Shown here one piece after another: positions 60,513 to 64,000 of a stretch of DNA of 64,000 nt. The position numbers were made by a program, and so were the translations under genes. Each line of letters opens with the position of its first letter. Positions within the stretch are counted from its first letter, which is position 1. The notes below the pieces were generated by a model. That model was given only the letters and a program-made list of their open reading frames with translations, was not told where the DNA came from and ran no database searches. The DNA is from RYN-230 sp963837335 (GTDB taxonomy: Bacteria > Actinomycetota > Actinomycetes > Streptosporangiales > Streptosporangiaceae), in the NCBI GenBank assembly GCA_963837335.1, contig CAWINS010000021.1, positions 196,591 through 260,590 on the forward strand. The letters are read 5' to 3'.

Positions 60513-60821
60513 ACTTTTCACAACATCATTGTGCCGTAAATGCTTCCGCCCCCGCAATCCGGCCCCCCTGGAGGGGAGGGCCGGGCCCCTTGATCGCGCT
60601 GGAAAGCCGGGCCGACCAGATGGGTGCCCGACCTGGGGCGGCGGACGCGACACCGTGGCGAACATGCCATTCGGGCCGGATATTTCAGTTTTTACGCTGA
60701 CGTACCGGATCCCGGCGACGTTTTTATCTTCGCATACATAAAGTATCCGCCCAGTTACTAAAAGTTGTCACATTCGCGGGCCGGGATGATCATGCGCCCC
60801 GGAGTACGCGGGCCAGCGGGG
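60513..60821. other. Upstream region of the suf operon, no gene
   Basis: 309 nt. Contains the palindrome at 60519-60533 and an unusually AT-rich stretch (about 60675-60775, with TTTTTACG, TTTTTATC and ACATAAAG) that probably holds promoters. Nothing coding is supported. Confidence 0.45.
60519..60533. promoter_or_regulatory. sufR: Palindrome at the sufR start, probable SufR operator
   Basis: CACAA-N5-TTGTG (60519-60523 and 60529-60533) covers the alternative GTG start and lies just before ATG 60512. Its position fits an autoregulatory SufR site. Confidence 0.5.
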
Positions 60822-61329
60822 CTAGGGCTCATTCAGGCGCAGGACCGTTTTGATGGCGTCATGGCTGGGCTGGCCGGACAACAGGCCAGCCAGTTCATCG
60901 AGACCGACCTCGGCGTCGACGAGCTGGCCCGGAGATATAAATCCCAGGGCGGAATGAGAGCATCTCCAGGCCGCCGATGACACAGGCGACGGGCTCGGCG
61001 AGGGCCCCGTCCAGCAGTGAGCAGCCGGGGTGCAGGGGGACCGTGCGGTGGGCCGGGATGACAGTCTCCGAGGCATAACCGTCCTCGACGTACGCCGCGA
61101 CGCGGGTGCCGATGGGACGGTTGCCGACGGTGGTCTCGGCGATGACGCCTGACACCTCGTGCCCGAGGCGGCGAGGGAAAGGCCCGGCACCCTCGGCGAC
61201 GGCGGCGAGGTCAGCGTGGCACACGCCGGCGTAGGCGACGGCGACCCGGACATGACCGTCAGGCAGGGGCCCGGGGTCGGCGCGGATCACGCTGGCGGCG
61301 GACCTGCCGGTCGTCTGTAGGTATCGCAT
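60822..61329 (-). pseudogene. Zinc-type alcohol dehydrogenase with internal deletion
   Basis: From ATG 61327-61329: MRYLQTTGRSAASVIRADPG, AYAGVCHADLAAVAEG (catalytic Zn Cys), LGHEVSGVI (His-Glu) and ALAEPVACVIGGLEML, i.e. the first 135 residues of the catalytic domain. Then the whole NAD-binding Rossmann domain is missing and, in another frame, the normal C-terminus follows: GFISPGQLVDAEVGLDELAG, LLSGQPSHDAIKTVLRLNEP and TAG 60822-60824. About 170 residues are deleted, so the protein cannot work. Confidence 0.75.
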
Positions 61330-61423
61330 GGTGTCAATGATCCGGTTCCAGCCGGGCTGCCCCCCCGGCCGGGACGCGGTAGCGCCACCACCCGGCATCA
61401 ACGGGCGAGGCACGTCCCGCGGT

Positions 61424-62729
61424 TTAGCCGAGAAGGCCGAGCCCGCGCCGCCCGGTGGCGTTGAGATCGCGGGCCGCAAAACGGCCGGCCCAGCCGCGCT
61501 CGTAGTGCTCGGCAGGGAAATCAGCGGGGCTGGACCCGGTGCTGAAGGCCTCCCGGACGCTGGCCGCGTACTGGCGGTTGCGGGGGCACCAGGGAGCGGC
61601 GGGAATGTACATCACGTTGCCCCATCCCTGCTGGTTACGGACCGGCGCCACACTGTGGACCAGGTCGCAGTGCCACCAGACCGAGTCACCCGCCCGGACG
61701 TCGGGGATAGCGCTGAGGGCCCGCACGAGGAGCGGATGCCAGGTCTCGCTGGCCGGGAAGACCTGGTTGACCGTGACGCCGCACATGTCGTCCTCGGGGA
61801 CGTCGGCCAGCAGCGGCCGCAGCATGAGGTAGGCCATGGCCGAGGTAATCGGGACGGTGTGCAGGACTCCCTGGTCGTGGTCCATATCCGACAGGGCGGT
61901 CCAGCCCTGGAAGGTACGGAAGGCCGAGCACATGGTCGTGCCGGGGTACTGCGGCCCGGCGGTGCGGTAGGCGGCGTCCCACGGGTCGTACTGCTCGACC
62001 GTCCCGTCGAAGAGGTGCCGGAACGCCTTCTGGTACGCCTGGGTCATCCACAGTTCGAGGGTGCCGGGGTCGAGATGGGCCCCGAGGCCGCCGGAGTCGG
62101 TGCCGGGCGGCCGGCGCCGGATGCGGTCCGGGTACAGCGAGTCGCGGTCCGGGTCGAACCACGTAGCGCCCTCAGAGTCGTGCTTCCACTGGCGGTTGAG
62201 GAAAGCCTGCACCCGGGCCATCCGGTCGCTCTGGCGGGCCTGCATCTGGGGGGCGGACCAGTAGATCGGGTAGATCTCCGGCCTGGAGCCCACGGCGGCG
62301 AAGAAGTCGTCACCGGGACCGCGGTAGTTCTCGAAGAACGCGTTGCTCTCGACATAGTCGAGAATGTCGCTGTCCCAGTCCCGGGCCTGGCCGGGGTCGA
62401 AGTGCCCGCGGACGACGAGGCACCCGCGCCGGCGCAGCCTGGCCCGTGCGTCCGCCGGAACGGTTTCCGGCCTCGATATCGGCGTAGTCGATGACCGGCC
62501 AGATGGCCTCACCGCGGTGGCGGGCGGCCAGGATCTCGTCCACCTCGGCCCTGACCCGCTGTTCGGCCACGCTGAAGACGTCGCCCACCGTGCGGCCCGA
62601 GGCGGCGATGCGGGACCGGAGGGCGGCCTTGACCTGCCGGATGGCACCGGGCAGGTCAGCCGGTACCGATTCCCAGTGCGGAAGCGGGGGAAGTGGCGCG
62701 GTGGCCTGGGCGGCGGGGGGCACGGACAC
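61424..62729 (-). CDS. DUF1479 family protein (PhyH-like Fe(II)/2-oxoglutarate dioxygenase fold), frame broken near 62465
   Basis: About 434 residues. GTG 62727-62729 after AAGGAG: SVPPAAQATAPLPPLPHWES, AIRQVKAALRSRIAASGRTV to VIDYADIEAG, then a single-base change (GGCCGGAAACC, one G short) and TVPADARARLRRRGCLVVRG. Later parts show DMDHDQGVLHTVPI (a possible metal HxD context) and SVWWHCDLVHSVAP (second His and following Arg region). The family is related to YbiU and phytanoyl-CoA dioxygenases; substrate unknown. Divergent from the ROK regulator. Confidence 0.78.
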
Positions 62730-62738
62730 GTCAGCTCC

Positions 62739-62763
62739 TTCTAGTAACGTCCTCTTACTAGAA
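62739..62763. promoter_or_regulatory. Palindromic operator between DUF1479 and ROK genes
   Basis: TTCTAGTAA (62739-62747) and TTACTAGAA (62755-62763) are perfect 9-nt inverted repeats with a 7-nt spacer, placed 10 nt upstream of the DUF1479 gene start. Probable ROK-repressor site. Confidence 0.6.
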
Positions 62764-62764
62764 G

Positions 62765-62816
62765 ACTCTAGGGTTCCGTGACTTTCTAGGCAAGAGTCCT
62801 GACTAGAGTAGCTCCG
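62765..62816 (+). promoter_or_regulatory. Second inverted repeat and leaderless promoter of the ROK gene
   Basis: ACTCTAG (62765-62771) and CTAGAGT (62803-62809) are complementary, sharing the CTAG core with the neighbouring palindrome. TAGAGT at 62804-62809 is also a -10 box six bases before GTG 62816. Confidence 0.5.
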
Positions 62817-63991
62817 TGACCCAGGCCCCTCCTTCAGCCGCGCCGCCCGCGAAGCCCTCGCTGGAGCTGCTCCGCTCGCTGACCGATGAGCACGTGCTCC
62901 GGGCGCTGATGCAGGCCCGCCGGCTGACCAGGGCCGACCTGGCCACGCGGACGGGGCTGTCGAAGCCGACGGTCGGCGAGAGCGTGCGCCGGCTGACGGC
63001 GGCCGGGCTGGTGCGCGACACGGGCGAACGGACCCCCGGCGGCCGCGGCCGCGGCCGGGTCGGCTCGTACTACGCCCTGGCCGGGACCATCGGCTCGGCG
63101 CTCGTGGCCAGCATCGCCCCGGACGGTGTGGTCGCGGAGTCCGTGGACGCCTTCGGCGACACGGTGGCGAGCGCCCGGCAGGCCATCAGCCAGGCCCGGC
63201 CCGCACCGGTCACTGCGGCGCTGCTGGGCGCCGCCGCGCAGGTCCAGCGCCAGGCCGGGCCGACCATGCGGCTCGCCGTCGTCAGCGCCGCCGACCCGGT
63301 GGAACGCGGCAGCGGCCGGCTGGTCCATCTCTCCGACTCCCCGTTCCTGCTCGGGGAACTGAATCCGGCCAAGATTCTGGCGCCCCAGGTCGGGGGCCCG
63401 GTCATCGTCAACAACGACGTGAACTGGGCCGCGCGGGCCGAGCGGGAGCACGGCAGCACCGGCAGCCTGGATGACTTCGCCTATGTCTTCCTCGGCGAAG
63501 GACTGGGCTGCGCCATCGTCAGCGATGGCGAGGTCAGCCGGGGGTACGCCGGGCTGGCCGGCGAGATCGCGCACCTCGTCACCGTCGGCCCGCACGGGCA
63601 GGCCACCCGCTTGATCGAGGTATTCGGCGACCTTGGCCTGCGCCGGGCCGGCTCCACGGCCATCGACGTCGACCGCCTGCTCAGCGTGGCCACCGGCCAG
63701 GACCCTCAGGCCGCGGGCACGCGGCAGGCCCTCGGCCAGGCCATCAGCGGGGTCCTGGCCGCCATCGTCGCGCTCGCGGACCCCGGACTGGTCATCATCG
63801 GCGGCTCCTGGGGCCGCCACCCGGTCGTCATGGAGGCCATCTCGTCGGCCTTCGCCGGGCTCTCCCGGCATGTGCCCGTCCGGGCCGCCGAGCTCACCGA
63901 CCAGCCATCCCTGGCTGGGGCCCGAAGCGACGCGGTCCGGCGACTGCGATCAGCCATCGTGGCCGCCGCTCACCCGTCGCGCCCGGCCTGA
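62816..63991 (+). CDS. ROK-family transcriptional regulator
   Basis: 391 residues. N-terminal HTH: SLTDEHVLRALMQARRLTRA, DLATRTGLSKPTVGESVRRL; the ROK domain has VIVNNDVNWAARAEREHG, FLGEGLGCAIVSDGEVSRGY and AGLAGEIAHLVTVGP. The zinc motif CxCGxxGC of ROK sugar kinases is absent (HGQATRLIEVFG instead), so it is a pure regulator, probably with a sugar-like or other effector. It likely controls the divergent DUF1479 gene through the palindromes between them. Confidence 0.9.
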   Translation: MTQAPPSAAPPAKPSLELLRSLTDEHVLRALMQARRLTRADLATRTGLSKPTVGESVRRLTAAGLVRDTGERTPGGRGRGRVGSYYALAGTIGSALVASIAPDGVVAESVDAFGDTVASARQAISQARPAPVTAALLGAAAQVQRQAGPTMRLAVVSAADPVERGSGRLVHLSDSPFLLGELNPAKILAPQVGGPVIVNNDVNWAARAEREHGSTGSLDDFAYVFLGEGLGCAIVSDGEVSRGYAGLAGEIAHLVTVGPHGQATRLIEVFGDLGLRRAGSTAIDVDRLLSVATGQDPQAAGTRQALGQAISGVLAAIVALADPGLVIIGGSWGRHPVVMEAISSAFAGLSRHVPVRAAELTDQPSLAGARSDAVRRLRSAIVAAAHPSRPA

Positions 63992-64000
63992 CCCTCACTC

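Noticed and set aside
1..64000. CRISPR arrays, rRNA genes, prophage structural genes, plasmid origin
   Set aside because: Looked for by eye on both strands; no regularly spaced repeats of CRISPR type and no such genes were found. Only one tRNA was recognised, but a covariance-model scan was not possible.

Overview
The window is a 64 kb piece of a high-GC actinobacterial chromosome. Lineage markers agree: a SufR-first suf operon with an embedded Rieske ferredoxin, an acVLRF1-type release factor, an ECF42 sigma factor with its DGPF/YCII partner, a mycothiol-dependent maleylpyruvate isomerase-fold protein, many GTG starts, ATGA gene overlaps, and several promoters where a TANNNT box sits 6-7 nt before the start codon (leaderless mRNAs). 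A soil Streptosporangiales-like organism would fit, but genus cannot be read from the sequence.

Layout. (1) 1-7.4 kb: end of a glycine-oxidase-like gene, selB, small membrane and zinc-ribbon proteins, an APC permease, an acetyltransferase and a methyltransferase. (2) 7.4-11.2 kb: an accessory island. Two copies of a module (HTH-only GntR regulator facing an almost identical 68-residue protein) flank a 1.09 kb cassette with IS630-type inverted repeats that carries an acetyltransferase, plus an integrase remnant. (3) 11.2-18.4 kb: a YtrA-type regulator with an ABC exporter, then the selenium locus: tRNA-Sec(UCA), selD (frame disrupted) and fdhD. With selB at 2 kb this shows UGA recoding, probably for a formate dehydrogenase; neither selA nor fdhA lies in the window. 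(4) 18.4-27.9 kb: a sulfonate/nitrate/taurine-type ABC importer, GH15 hydrolase, sulfotransferase, SDR and ABC exporter. (5) 27.9-33.5 kb: a mobile-element scar. An intact IS110 element sits inside an IS630 transposase, which abuts a serine-recombinase remnant; the 3' end of an enoyl-CoA hydratase gene is duplicated on the far side. (6) 33.5-43 kb: ABC-F ATPase, small enzymes, a membrane-anchored propeller-like protein, CocE hydrolase and the ECF42 pair. (7) 43-53.8 kb: Calvin cycle cluster: cbbR, red-type rbcL/rbcS, the activase cbbX, a decayed two-component system, an intact NarL-type two-component system in an apparent operon with phosphoribulokinase, and a class I aldolase homologue that lacks most catalytic residues. 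(8) 53.8-60.5 kb: the operon sufR-B-D-ferredoxin-C-S-U-T. (9) 60.5-64 kb: an alcohol dehydrogenase deletion relic, a DUF1479 dioxygenase-like gene and a divergent ROK regulator sharing palindromic operators.

How the genes fit together. CO2 fixation (RuBisCO, its activase and PRK), formate metabolism (FdhD and selenium insertion) and Fe-S assembly (Suf) are consistent with a facultative chemolithotroph or formate-using lifestyle; this is inference from gene content.

Caveat. At least nine otherwise well-conserved genes carry one or two single-base frame breaks, most of them in short G/C runs (acetyltransferase at 9.1 kb, selD, propeller protein, ECF42, cbbR, rbcS/cbbX junction, GAF kinase, DUF1479). 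Many could be uncorrected sequencing indels. The two-component system at 48-49.7 kb and the alcohol dehydrogenase at 61 kb are too damaged for that explanation and look like real pseudogenes. Long antisense open frames are a by-product of the high GC content and are not annotated.
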